64,000 nt of DNA, taken from the NCBI RefSeq assembly GCF_024323335.1, contig NC_066582.1, positions 88,594,944 through 88,658,943 of the forward strand. Reading direction: 5' to 3'. Of this stretch, positions 10,044-20,208 are shown piece after piece. The DNA is from Lathyrus oleraceus. Its lineage: Eukaryota > Streptophyta > Magnoliopsida > Fabales > Fabaceae. A program made the position numbers and the translations under genes. Each line of letters starts with the position of its first letter. The stretch's first letter is position 1. A model generated the notes under the pieces. That model had not been told where the DNA came from. It saw only the letters and a program-made list of their open reading frames with translations, and did no database searches.

Positions 10044-10831
10044 GTGTTGAGACAAAAATAGATGTTCATTGGTCGTATCCCACCTAAAGGGTTAAGCCTG
10101 ATAAGTGGCTGTCTCAATCCAATGGCATTTGCGATCATGGTCACTAAGCCCCCCACTAAGATTGGTCCATGGTTATCTTGCGCTATACGGTTCAAACTAG
10201 CTATCATAAATGTAGCGGCGTTAATAGGACGGGCCTGTGATGCACAATACATTATAAAAAGCTCGTCTTTGGACACAGAGGTTATGTTATGTTCCTTTAC
10301 AAAAAGGGTGTGAGCTAGGATATTATGAAAGTAACGAATGACGGGGTTGTGGATGTTCTCGGAATGCATGAGATCCGTCTCGGGATGGTTGTTTCCTGTG
10401 ATGCTACCCCAAAAGTAATCTAATTCAAGGTCTACAAGCCTATCTTCCTGGGTAATGGTAAATGTATCAGGACCATTAGGGCATCCTAGGAGTTCAGCTA
10501 TTTCTCTATGAGTGTAATGATACTCAATATCGAACAAGCTAAAGGTGATGAGGCCTTTGTTAAATCCCATACCATGGTTTGGCAGGTAAACTAGGGAGCT
10601 TAGGAATTCTAAAGTTAACCTACAGTAGGAACTAAATTTTCTTTTGATAGCAAAGGTGTCCCAGCCTATTTGGTTAATTAGGAACATAACACTGTCTCTT
10701 ATATCTAACTTGGTCATAGTACGTCCATCTGGGTATATGGTTAGCGTCATCTCTCTTTGAGCTAGAGCCTCAAAGCGTCTCCTTTGACCTCTGCCTCTGA
10801 AAACTATATCCATGTAGTCTACTTGTTGCAT

Positions 10832-11116
10832 TGTGATGGTCAGTAGCTAGATAAATTTAAGTAGATAATGGCATTAAGTTAGTAATGGTTAATAATAAAG
10901 AAAAATACCGATTGACTTTATGAAAGAGAAGAAATAAAAAAATGGATAGATAAAAAAAAGACATTAATAAAATAGGAAATATTTGCTATGTTTTACGTCG
11001 ATAGCGCGACAACTTAGGAGTGTAAGTACTCATGATGGTTCTTTAGAGGATGTATCCTCGGTCAAACTTTTAATTATCCTCGATTTCCATGGCCACTTAT
11101 CAAGCCATCTCTTATA
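10832..11116 (-). other. AT-rich spacer upstream of extra ORF copy B
   Basis: No domain is recognisable here. The minus strand contains a 15-codon basic reading frame at 11033-10986 (MSTYTPKLSRYRRKT), followed by an AT-rich stretch with a GTAAAA that could be a splice donor. Athila extra ORFs have been proposed to be expressed from spliced RNA, but I could not define a convincing acceptor. Treat this as untranslated spacer. Confidence 0.4.
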
Positions 11117-11472
11117 TCAATCACCTTTTCTTCTTTTTCTTTTAAGAGGTAGTTTATCCTTCTGAACTAGTGGTGGTGGTTCTGGCTCTATCCTGAGAGC
11201 TAGCTTTTCAGGTTTGGGTTCAATTTTTTCATCCACCACCTCAAAGTCTAACTTTCCCCTTTTGATACTAATGAGTTCCCTAGTTTCACGATCTTCTACA
11301 TTTCTCTTCTTATTCAGGATCTCAAATAAAGGTGCATCGGTGTGGATATTTTCCAATAGCTTCTCATACCTTTCAGATTTGGGGTCTATCTTAACTTCCA
11401 CCGACCTTTGCGGGAAAGGAATTGGTGATTCATAGGGAGGAGGAACAACACACAGTGCTTCCTTCTCTACCT
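11117..11472 (-). pseudogene. Gag C-terminus/pre-protease-like fragment
   Basis: The minus-strand frame reads ESPIPFPQRSVEVK, then ERYEKLLENIHTDAPLFEIL, KKRNVEDRETRELI and a lysine/arginine-rich end. The PFPQR motif followed by a short helical segment resembles the linker between Gag and protease in Athila and related Ty3 elements. The protease does not follow; the frame diverges into a proline/lysine-rich tail and stops at 11117. It is cut on its upstream side by the LTR that starts at 11473. Confidence 0.5.
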
Positions 11473-12599
11473 TGTTGAAGGTGAGAAAAACAAGAAAGGG
11501 GGGGTTTGAATTGTTTTGAAAATAAGCGCTTTTTCAAAATGAAAAACACACAAGGATTTTTATACTGGTTCGCTTATAACACAAAGCTACTCCAGTCCAC
11601 CCGGCCAAGGTGATTTCGCCTTCAACAAGGACTTAATCCACTAATCTTGAAAGATTGATTACAAACAACGTCTAAGAGAAAGATCTCTTAGTCCTCTCAA
11701 GTATACAGACTACACAGAGTCACTTGAGGAAATACAACAAAGATAAAAGCTTATGTAATCTAGAGTGCTTCTAAGATAAGCAAATATTACAACAGTAAGA
11801 ACAAGGTGTTTAACGTTTCAAGCAAAAGCTTGGTGAAATGTTGAGAGAGATGAAGATTGTTCTTGTATGCTTGCTTTCTCTAACCTCTCAAAAATTGATG
11901 TTTCAGTAAAATCTTGTGATGTTGTACTTGTACCTCTCAATGTTGATTTGCATGCCTTTATATAGAAGAGGAGGATCCGTTGAAAAATCATAGCTGGTAA
12001 TGACTCTTGAATAATAATTAGTGCCATAACTTATGTTGCTTGTTGCAAAAGCAACTTTCTCTTCTTGAATGACTACTTTCCAAAAATAGTTCCTATTCAT
12101 TTGAATTTGGAGTTAACGTCTCTTTCTGTATTAGGAAGTCCATTTCCATAACTTTATTTGAAGTTAACGTTACTCTTCCTTGTTTAGAAATTCCATAATC
12201 AGAGTCTTCGTGTTTCTGGAGATCTTGGAATCTTGCTATCTAACTTCTGATGTTGATCTCTTTTGAGTTCTGATGGTTACTTCAGATAGCGCTGAGAACT
12301 CTGGAGTTTGACATACGTTGTTCAGAGTCAGAACTTCTAGAGCGTACTTCTTGTTCAGATGCTTCTGATACTTTGCTGTTTTGCTCAGAGTTAGACTTTC
12401 TTGAACGTGTTTCTACTTCAGATGCTTCTGATACTTCTGATAATTTGTATCTGATATGATTCTGTATCTGATGATTTCTTCCTTCTTTCCTTAGAACCCT
12501 GCACACTTAGAAACTTTTCGTTAGGGTGCCATTTTTGGTTTCATCCTTTGTTATCATCAAAATCATGGAATCTGTTGTAGAACAATTTTTGTTCTTACA
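11473..12599 (-). mobile_element. SIRE/Maximus-like (Ty1/copia) LTR, solo or truncated
   Basis: On the minus strand the block begins TGTAAGAACAAAAATTG at 12599, includes TTTTGATGATAACAAAGG, and ends CTTCAACA at 11473 (1127 bp, TG...CA). This start resembles legume SIRE/Maximus LTRs. A TATATAAA box lies at 11964-11957. Degenerate CTTCTGA repeats fill 12240-12470. The 5-bp flanks do not match (TACCT versus CTTGT), and no methionine-tRNA primer site follows. It is either a truncated LTR or a solo LTR whose right flank was replaced by the Ogre LTR starting at 12602. Confidence 0.6.
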
Positions 12600-12601
12600 C
12601 T

Positions 12602-15600
12602 TGTAAGACCCTAATTTTGACCCTAAGATCCCTCATGGCATCATATCATTGCTCATTGCATTTGCCTCAAGGATCATAACATCTTGGCTCCTTTACCCTA
12701 GGGGTAGGACTTGTGTGAGTTGATTTGAGACCACCAAGCATGCTTGAATTGTATATCATTGCTTTTCTTATTTTGTTTACTAACCAAAAGCACAAAAATA
12801 TTTCACTAACCTCCTTTGTTTTGTAGCTCAAGCAGTCATGTGATCCAAGGCTCCTAGAAGGCCCCTATACTCAATCAAATGGCCAGATGAAAATGAAAGC
12901 AACCATGACAATGGTTCCCAAAGCTCTCAATCATCATATATGTCTCCCAAGTATCTCAATTTTTCAATTTGATCAAGATAAACCAAAGGGCTTGAGGATT
13001 GTTTCTCAAGGAAACCCTAATTCAACTGTGCATTGACTATGCCTTGCTCATGAAGCAACCTCAACCTATGATCAAATTCAATCAAGGGAAGTTCTTTCAT
13101 TCATCATTTTATGCATATGTGATCCCATGTGAGTATCCTCAATCATTCATTTATCAAGTTTTGAAGTTTGGACTTGAGAAGTTGACCAGTCAAGTCATTT
13201 GACTAAATTGAAATCCACTGAGACCTAACTTTTGATGTGTTTGTCAAATGAAGATGACCCCAAGAGAAAAAATGTTCTTAAGAACCATATGAACAACTTT
13301 AATGTTCATCAAAAATCCATTTCAAACATGGAAGGTCGTCATTCATTTTAAAACATTATAGGTCATTTTGGCAAAAACCCTAATTTTAGGTCAACTTCCC
13401 AAGGACCTAACTCCTTCATTTTTAATGATTTTGAGATGAGACCAAGTGCAATGGAAGTTTGATATGTCTACTTTAAATGTTATGTTGGACAAAAGTTAAT
13501 AATCCTAAAAGAAACACATGTGATAATACAAAACATTATAGGTCACTTTGGACCAAAGCCATTGAATCTTGAAAAAATACAACTTTAAGTGCCCATAACT
13601 TTCTCAGAAAAATCAAAATGATGCAAAATTTAATTCCAAATTGATTATCTTGAAAAGATCTACAACTTTTATGTTGGAGGTATTTCCATTTGAGGCTTGC
13701 ATCTTGAAACAGAAGGGCTTGAAGTTGGCCACTTTTGGTAACTTTTTCAAAGGCATGTTTTGTACATCAAACTTCATGGCCAGTTTTCACAATTTTCCAA
13801 ACTCCAAATGGATTTTTGTCCAACATAGATTTTGTTCCTTATGTCAATACCTTTCCAAACATTACTCACATGCCTATGTTTGGATTTTCCATATGGGACT
13901 TTCGAAGAGAGGAACATTTGTGACCATTTATGCATTTCACATGAAATCTTCTTACACAAGCAATTGCAATGCAAACCACACGTCCAAATCATTTTATTAT
14001 GCTATCAGCTTGCAAAACCATTAGCTTTTGGGCCTCACATGCGTCTGTACAGGCCCATGCATGGAGGACCCAAAGCTTCATGCACACGAGCTTGTCACAC
14101 TTCCCTTGCAGCTGCAGCTATAAATAAACACCTTGCTTCACTCATTTCTCAACCTGAAGGCGCCTAAACCTCTGCTGAAATCCATTCCCAACCTCACACC
14201 AATGGAATTTTGAATTTTCATTTCTCTTTTCAAGTTTGAATTTCAACAAAATCAGTTGATCTTCAATACTAATTCCTAAGCCTTGCATTCATACCATACC
14301 TCAAGATCAAGCTGCAAGCAAGAGTTTGGTGGGATCGTGCTCATCAAAGTTGCACTTCAAAGGTTTACATCTCAACTGTTTTGATTCAAATCTCATCATA
14401 TATTGTGCTTTTCTTGTGTTTGTTTAGTTCTCTGAAGTCCTCGTGTGAGAGGCAAGCCAATGGTGGCTTTAATTTCATGAATTGATGCATTTCAGATTGA
14501 ACACCTGGATTTTCCATCTCAGATTTCTCCTTCCATAGAGATCTTGAGAACAATCCAAGGTTACAGGGGTGATGTACATCACCCCAACTTTAATTTGGTA
14601 TAAGGCACATTTAATTTGGTTGAGGTTGAAAAACTTGCAACTAGTGGCCGGTTTCTGTTTGCTCACCGGAGAAGACGGTGGTTTCCACCACCGTCCCCAC
14701 GTGGATGAGTCCTGGCCTTTGGATCTCACTTCTCTGTTCTAATCGTGGCCATGCATTATGTTTACCTTTTTTAATCCAACGTGTGATGTTGTTGACTAAT
14801 GATCATCATGCGCGCGCGCCTCATGTCCCTTGGATTGTACACGTCAATTAATGAATGTTGATCCAAGCGCTGTGGATTTTTCAGATTTTCTTAATTTCTG
14901 TTTTATTTTCTTTTATTCCATTTATTTTCAAAAATTCATAACTCTTTTTTTTTGGAATCACAAAAATATGAGACCAATTGCAAAAATTTTCTTTAAAAAT
15001 CTAGTTTCATAATCTGATTTTTAATTATTTTTGTGATTCCATTTAATATTTTTTGTGAATTATTTTGTTTTTAATAGTTTTTAATTCATTTTAATTACTT
15101 TTTGATATTCAAAAATTCCAAAAATATTTTCTTAACACCTTTGGATCATGGTAAGTCTATGAAAATATTCTCATCAATTTCTAAATTGATTTGAGATTTA
15201 TTTGAGATTTTAATTCATTTGTGTTATATTTTAATGCTTTTAATTGATTTTAAAATAGTTTCTGTTTTCAAAAAATGTTGAATTTTTTTGTCAAACCTTG
15301 TTTGACCATGTTAGACTTATGATGATTCAATTGGACTTATCCAAGTTGATTTGAATTGAATTTGAAGTTTGACCTTACTTTGTTCATTTTATTTTATGTA
15401 TTATTTTAATTCCAAAAAATACCAAAAATATGTCTGACCTTTCTTGACTTCTAATCTTCATTTCACTTTTGTTTACCATTGATTGATGTTGATTCCATTC
15501 ACATTTGATCATTGTGTTTTATGTCATTTGATTTCTCATTTTAGTCCATTTCATTTCCATCTTCATCTTCTTCTTTTTCTTTTGGCCAATGAGTTAATGA

Positions 15601-17499
15601 TTTGTGGTTAGCCTTGACATATGAGAGGCTTAACCTTCTTTGATCCAAATCAAATTCAATTTGATCAAAGATCAAGTGAATTGCTTTGTGTCCAAGATAG
15701 GTTGCTTCTTGGTCAAGCAAAAAACCTAAAATCCATACAAGGTCTTTCTTCTTTTCTTTTGGCATGGCAAGTTGTAGGAGCTTGGCTTACTAGTCATGAT
15801 CTCTAACTTGCGTTTATTTGTCTATAGTTTTATTGGCCGGCCTCAGATAGATGTGACTACTACATTAGTCCACTTACGATTGCTTAACATAGCGCTAAAT
15901 TGCCTTATGGCACACTAACACTAACCACTAATTACTAACTTTTAATTCAAGCATTTAATTCTTGCAATTTACTTTAATGCAATTTAATTTCTTGCTCATT
16001 TATTCATATTTCCTTTTTCCTTTGCTCACTTGAGCTCATGTTTATGTTTATGTCATTTGCCTTTTGCTCACTTGAGCACATTATTGTGTAAATATATTGT
16101 TGCCTTGTGTTTGTTTTGTTTTTGTTTATGTGAACCCAATGCAAAAAGGAAAAAGGACTTAGAATTAGGACCTTACCTATGCTTAATGGAGTTCAAGAGC
16201 AACTAGGCCTCATGCCTTTAGAATGCTAATCTTGTTGAAGAGCAACTAGGCCTCATGCCTTTAGAATGCTAAATCTTGAAAGTTGACTTCAAAGGACCTC
16301 TAATCCAAAACTCTTTCTTGGTCCATTCCTCTTATTGCATTGTGAACTTTTTGACTGTTTGTTCTTGTGTGATAGGGATTCCAAATTTGAGATAGTAAGA
16401 AGGACCATTGTCATGAATAGCCAAGTTAAGAGAAAGACAAGCCAAATGGAGATCCTAGGAGCTTGATTGAATATTTACTTGATTGCTTGAGTTAATTGCT
16501 TGTTGCTTGCTAAGTCCAAAGGAAATGAGCATCTTGAATCATCTTTATGATCTCAAGGAAGGAACTCCAAGGGTTTTATCTCTTCTCTCATCTTTGCATG
16601 TTTAGGACTAGACCTTCTCTTCTTCTCCTCACTCTAACCCAAGCCAAACTCATTTTGTGCAAACATTGACATTATTTTCAAAACTAGAAACCTAGGCCAT
16701 ATGCCTTTGATTTTTTTTCAAACTCTTTTCATTAATACTTATTTTGAATTGAATCTTAAGTCAACTTTGACTTTATTTTGTGAATACTTCTAATTTGTAA
16801 ATACAACTCACTCAAGTTTGTTTTTGTGGTTCCAATGACCACCTTTCTTAAAATCTTTTTCATAAACATTAGCCATAGGTTTGAGTTATCATAGTGGTTG
16901 ATGTAAACCTCACCTTATCCTTAGTGATTGGACTATAAGTCTTCCATACTTATTATAGGGTGGATCCCTCACTAGTATGTTGAAGCTCTCCTCACATGGT
17001 GGATTGTTGGTTTAAGTTGAGTTTTCTCCCTTTGATAACAAAAGACCTTAAGGCTTTTGACAAACCAATTCACCAACCTTTTTGAGATTTTTACCCCGAA
17101 CTACGAGGTTTTGATCCTACCTTTGTGATGGTACGTAGGCAATGGGTTTATCCATTCAAACAACAAAATTGTAAATAATATGCATATTCTTTTCTCATCT
17201 CCCCAATCATGTTTGCACAAATATTTTCACAAATACCAACCTACCATACAACATTTGCAAAAAGGGCTCCCCTAGAGTACTAAGGATGTTTTGGGTGCTT
17301 AAAACCTTCCCATTTCATAACCAACCCCCTTACCCAGATCTCTGACATTTTTATTAGTTTTTGATTTGATAAAACTTCTCGGTTTTTGTTCGCTTTCGAA
17401 CCTTTCCTTTGGATAAATAGAAGTGCGGTGGCGACTCGAATTGTATGATTTACTTTTGATTTAGTAAATAAATCTAAAGGTAACGAATACCCCGCTACA
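12602..17499 (+). repeat. 5' LTR of Ogre copy 1
   Basis: It starts TGTAAGACCC and ends CCCCGCTACA, 4898 bp. The start and end are shared, with divergence, with the LTR at 28155-33004. It contains a TATAAATA box at 14119-14126, a CG-rich hairpin at 14674-14695 (GACGGTGG and CCACCGTC around a 6-nt loop), and a 43-bp tandem duplication at 16197-16282. A conserved U5 block follows (about 17270-17340), and a partial copy of the primer-binding sequence sits at 17429-17437. I see no gene in it. Confidence 0.85.
14119..14126 (+). promoter_or_regulatory. TATA box of Ogre copy 1 LTR
   Basis: TATAAATA follows a GCAGCTGCAGC stretch, with a pyrimidine- and CA-rich stretch downstream. Its position about 1.5 kb into the LTR implies that most of the LTR after it is transcribed leader (R-U5). 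Confidence 0.55.
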
Positions 17500-17505
17500 G
17501 AAAAG

Positions 17506-17523
17506 TGGCGACTCTGCTGGGGA
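17506..17523 (+). other. Primer-binding site, arginine-tRNA type
   Basis: TGGCGACTCTGCTGGGGA begins 6 nt after the LTR end at 17499. An identical 18-mer follows the LTR at 33004 and, on the minus strand, the LTR at 58375. The TGG start pairs with a tRNA CCA end. An arginine tRNA primer is reported for Ogre elements; I have not aligned it to a tRNA here. Confidence 0.85.
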
Positions 17524-18426
17524 TTCCATCTTCCTAGTGGGTTTAGCCTACTTTTTGCCTTTGTTGTATTGTATGTTTATATTTACTTGTGACATATTTT
17601 TTGTGCAAATTTGGGATGACTGTATTGTTTGTAATGTATGAATTGCCTGATATATATCAATTGCTTGTGTGCTTGGTGGTCTCTTGTGAGATGAGTTCTA
17701 TACCCGAACTCGAGTGCACTTATGATAGGAGAATGGCATAGTCTTGTTGACTTGTGTGGAGTTATTCCTTAGCAAGTTGACTTGCGAGCCCATTCACTTG
17801 GTGGAGGTCTTATTGGGATCAATAATGTCACACGAGTAGTCGTGGTTAGGCATTTACTCTTTCCAATATAAACCTTAGAAGCCAAGGACCCTAGATTACC
17901 TAGCCCATCTTGGCCTATTTTAGGACGTAGTGCGAAGGTCGTTCAAGTGTAAGATTTGATACGATTGTTACGCAATACTACACTCATAAGAGTCTCTCTC
18001 GAGAATATTTTTAGAATACGAGTAGTCGTTTATCCGATAATATGCGAAAGATGGGATAATGACTATGGGGACCTCTTTTAGAACATGATTGTCAGGTTTA
18101 ACCATAGTACACTCCCATTGGGTGGTTCTTAACCGAGACTCCATGCTCGTGACTTGCAACAAACCCTTGATTCGTGGTTGATCCATTCTCGTATATCCTC
18201 AATATCAATGGAACTTGGGTGTTGATAAGGTACAAACCATAATCCACCAAAATGGATGATTGATATTGAGGATGACTTGATCCATCATGTGACCTTTGTA
18301 TGCCGTGACTTGCTTGATCCTTGAGTATGATTGTTGCATCCATGCATTCATGCATTCATTTGCATCCATATCATAAATGAGAAAATTTTCAAGGAACTTA
18401 AGAGGTATATTTGCAAATTTTCAGAC
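17524..18426 (+). other. Ogre leader between PBS and ORF1
   Basis: About 900 bp of untranslated sequence, closely paralleled by 33029-33924 in copy 2. No reading frame is conserved between the two copies. Packaging or translation signals would be expected here, but none can be assigned by eye. Confidence 0.6.
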
Positions 18427-19878
18427 ATGGATTAGCAAAGAAGGAATACGAAGAAGTACAGTTTCAGACAACCTGACTTGAAAGAGTTAAGGAGTTTGAC
18501 ATCCTATATATTAGATCCCTTGGAGTTCAAAGCTCGCCATGGGAAGCTTCTTTCTATTCTTTCTACTCAAGTGGATGAAGGTCTGATGAGTGTGCTAGTG
18601 CAGTTCTACGATCCTCTATACCGTTGCTTCACTTTTCCGGATTTCCAGCTTTTGCCTACACTTGAGGAGTACGCCAATCTTGTGGGCATACCTATCCTGG
18701 ATCAGTTGTCGTTCAGTGGCTTGGAGAGGGTTCCTTCTTCTCAAGAGATTGCTGATCTGTTGCACATAGATGTATCTGAGATTGGTGCTCATATGACTAC
18801 CAAAGGTGGAATTCAAGGTCTCCCGTGTGATTTTCTCATTGCCCAAGGTACTTTGTTTGGGAAGGCCATGAGTGAGGGCGCCTTTGAGGCCATATTTGTA
18901 CTTCTCATCTATGGGCTAGTGTTATTCCCCAACATCGACAATTTTGTAGATGTGAATGCCATTAGGATTTTCTCTACTCTTAATCCCGTTCCTACTCTGT
19001 TGGGTGACACTTATTTCTCTTTGCATATAAGGAATGCAAAGGGTGGTGGTACCATTGTGTGTTATTTGTCTCTGTTGCACAAGTGGTTTATTTCGCACTT
19101 GCCACAGACGCTCGCCTTCAAGGAGAACAAAGGATGTCTACGGTGGTCCACGAGACTTCTGTCTCTCACTAATGATGATATCTTTTGGTACAATCGTGTG
19201 TACGATGGTGTGCAAATTATTGACTCTTGTGGTGAATTCTCCAATGTACCTCTTCTTGGTACATGTGGTGGAATTAACTACAACCCTATATTGGCTCGCC
19301 ATCAGCTTGGGTTCCCCTTAAAGGATAAACCTAATAAAATTTTGTTAGAAGGTGTGTTCTTTTAAGAGGGTAAAGATCCCCAGAACTTGAAGGGCATAAT
19401 GGTCCGCGCTTGGCGCAAGATTCATGGGAAGGGAAGAAAAGAGCTTGGTCCGAAGAATTGTATTGCTTTGGAACCCTATACCTCTTGGGTAAAGAGGAGA
19501 GCTTCTGAGTACCGCATGCCCTACGACTATCAAAGACCTACACCTATGGTTATGGTTGGGCCTTCAACCCTCCCTAACCAAGGAGTAGAGGAGTTGAGAG
19601 ATGAAGATCGTTCGCGTGCTTGGGTCCGTGAGCGAGAGGAACTACTTCAGCAACTCAGAGATAAGGATGCTGTGATAGAATTTCTAGAGCATCAGATTAT
19701 TGATGAGCCAGATGATGTGGTTACTTCTCTTCTTCCTCAGTCTTCCAAGTTTTGGATGAGGAAGTATGATCGACTCGCCAAGGAGAATGCAAATATGGAG
19801 GCAGCTTATGAGAGAGAGGTGAAGAGGCTTCGTGCAACTTATCTTCCGATCTCGAGAGCTTTGGACGATTATTTCTAG
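18427..19878 (+). pseudogene. Ogre ORF1, copy 1 (two nonsense codons)
   Basis: This is the homologue of the intact ORF1 at 33925-35355. The ATG at 18427 is followed at its third codon by TAG (18433). A TAA at 19363-19365 replaces a codon that is CAG in copy 2, splitting the rest into 18478-19365 and 19387-19878 in one phase. Conserved blocks include FYDPLYRCFTFPDFQLLPT, the LEEYANLVGIPI segment, and a charged coiled-coil C-terminus (REELLQQLRDKDAVIEFLEHQ region and a second helix). ORF1 is specific to Ogre-type elements and its function is unknown. Confidence 0.8.
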
Positions 19879-20208
19879 GGTTCCATACGATGTTCATTTT
19901 CCTTCTCTCTTGTATTGTATTTGGTTACCAAGACTGTACTTTTTTGGTGTAAAACTTTTTCCAAATATTATTGATATGAGCATTTCCATGTATGTCTAAA
20001 AAGAGTAATATTTTCAAATATTTGCAAATAGATCTCTATAAAGTTCCTCGGATAAAAAACAAATCATATGCACAACATTACATGCATCATATGCATAAGC
20101 AGGTTTTGTTCAGAGCTTCTTGATCAGTGATCTAACTCTGTATTCTTCATATATTTTGAAAACAAGCTGACGCACCGGTATAACACCAGAGCGAATATAC
20201 CAAAGCTG

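Larger units (their letters stand above)
7891..10831 (-). pseudogene. Athila-type extra ORF, copy B, split by a solo LTR
   Basis: The frame opens at 10831 (MQQVDYMDIVFRGRGQRRR) and is uninterrupted to 10044. There a solo LTR (8320-10043) intervenes, and the frame resumes at 8319 in the same phase and ends at 7891. Without the insertion it would be a single reading frame of roughly 400 codons. It carries [47 protein letters not shown] and HGPILVGGLVTMIANAIGL, homologous to copy A. The C-terminus is helical and coiled-coil-like (AAIEAVQTDIANLRGELSTL). It resembles ATHILA ORF-1 proteins of unknown function. Confidence 0.75.
4653..11472 (-). mobile_element. Internal region of Athila-like element(s)
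   Basis: Everything coding here reads on the minus strand. From right to left it holds a gag/pre-protease-like tail (11472-11117), a spacer, an Athila-type ORF (10831-7891, split by a solo LTR), a CG-motif and TATA promoter-like block, a second copy of the same ORF (7149-5733), a purine-tract motif and finally the polypurine tract at 4653. No PR, RT or integrase is visible, so the element is deleted or non-autonomous, or two elements are merged. Its right end is covered by a SIRE-like LTR. Confidence 0.6.

Noticed and set aside
11473..12599. Clean solo LTR with target-site duplication
   Set aside because: The 5-bp flanks differ (TACCT and CTTGT), so the block may be truncated at the neighbouring Ogre LTR instead.
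13641..14167. Overlapping plus-strand frames of 111-127 codons
   Set aside because: They lie upstream of the TATA box inside the Ogre LTR, overlap in several phases, and show no similarity to known proteins.
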